Shown: positions 6,602-6,683 of the stretch, piece after piece
Layout of the letters: each line of letters starts with the position of its first letter
How positions within the stretch are numbered: the first letter of the stretch is position 1
Assembly: GCA_002385665.1 (NCBI GenBank)
Contig: DGDX01000097.1
Span: 1 to 6,683 of the forward strand
DNA from: Firmicutes bacterium UBA3941
Lineage (GTDB): Bacteria; Bacillota; Clostridia; Caldicoprobacterales; UBA3941
DNA length: 6,683 nt
Direction of reading: 5' to 3'
Notes under the pieces: model-generated
Told to the model about the DNA's origin: nothing
Seen by the model: only the letters and a program-made list of their open reading frames with translations
Database searches by the model: none
Made by a program: the position numbers and the translations under genes

Positions 6602-6634
6602 CTTAAGGTAGGACGCCTTAAGCGGCGTCCTTAA
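6602..6634 (+). promoter_or_regulatory. Leader hairpins with two mutually exclusive pairings
   Basis: GGACGCC (6611-6617) pairs perfectly with GGCGTCC (6624-6630) around a 6-base loop. Alternatively CTTAAGG (6602-6608) pairs perfectly with CCTTAAG (6616-6622). The two 7 bp stems share bases 6616-6617 and interleave, so they cannot coexist. No U-run follows, so this is not a standard terminator. It lies 20-60 bases before the ribosome site of the plus-strand gene. Confidence 0.45.
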
Positions 6635-6666
6635 CCCATGACCATCTTAAAGGAGGTTTCCTATAA

Positions 6667-6683
6667 ATGATTAAAGTCAGCGT
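6667..6683 (+). CDS. Start of a divergent gene, possibly N-acetyl-gamma-glutamyl-phosphate reductase (ArgC)
   Basis: Only five full codons are visible, reading MIKVS, and the next begins GT, so Val is likely. A strong ribosome site, AAAGGAGG, lies about 9 bases upstream. MIKVSV fits the usual ArgC start, where the first beta strand leads into a GATGYxG nucleotide-binding loop, but many Rossmann proteins begin similarly. The call rests on this short match plus ARG-box-like sequences over the promoter, so it is weak. The gene is divergent from the his operon and is cut by the window edge. Confidence 0.35.

Noticed and set aside
6611..6634. Intrinsic terminator in the plus-strand leader
   Set aside because: The GC-rich 7 bp stem is followed by TTAACCC, not by a run of T.

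Overview
The window is most of a histidine biosynthesis operon on the minus strand, read in the order hisZ-hisG-hisD-hisC-hisB-hisA-hisF (hisF is cut by the left edge). A divergent gene begins at the extreme right edge on the plus strand; its five visible codons and its control region suggest, weakly, argC. The short HisG paired with a HisZ regulatory subunit, the strong AGGAGG-type ribosome sites, the consensus sigma-A promoters and the AT-rich intergenic DNA point to a Firmicute, most likely a clostridial lineage. I cannot name a species.

Layout, right to left. At 6229-6666 lies a roughly 440 bp divergent control region. It holds a near-consensus his promoter on the minus strand (TTGACT-17-TATAAT), a tandem 9-bp repeat at and just after the predicted his start point, a plus-strand promoter (TTGCAT-17-TATAAT) with ARG-box-like sequences, a fragment of a dispersed repeat, and a leader with mutually exclusive hairpins ahead of the plus-strand gene. 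hisZ, hisG, hisD and hisC (6228-2030) are tightly packed, with overlaps or only a few bases between them. A 534 bp gap (1496-2029) then separates hisC from hisB. hisB is followed by a 105 bp gap, then hisA, and hisF starts 3 bp after hisA.

Together the genes cover ATP phosphoribosyltransferase (HisZ/HisG), IGP formation (HisA, and HisF partly seen), IGP dehydratase (HisB), histidinol-phosphate transamination (HisC) and the final oxidation (HisD). hisH, the glutaminase partner of HisF, usually sits between hisB and hisA in this gene order; it is absent there.

The unusual part is the hisC-hisB gap. It contains two 116 bp direct repeat copies, about 90% identical without gaps, each ending in a conserved hairpin. 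Joined to the second copy is a compact, apparently pseudoknotted RNA-like structure (about 1762-1905, plus strand, antisense to the operon). It is closed by a perfect 10 bp stem and carries GNRA-type tetraloop motifs. A third, partial relative of the repeat lies in the divergent control region at the other end of the operon. The best reading is a structured non-coding RNA carried by, or fused to, a small repeated element that entered the operon. Its family must be settled by covariance-model search.
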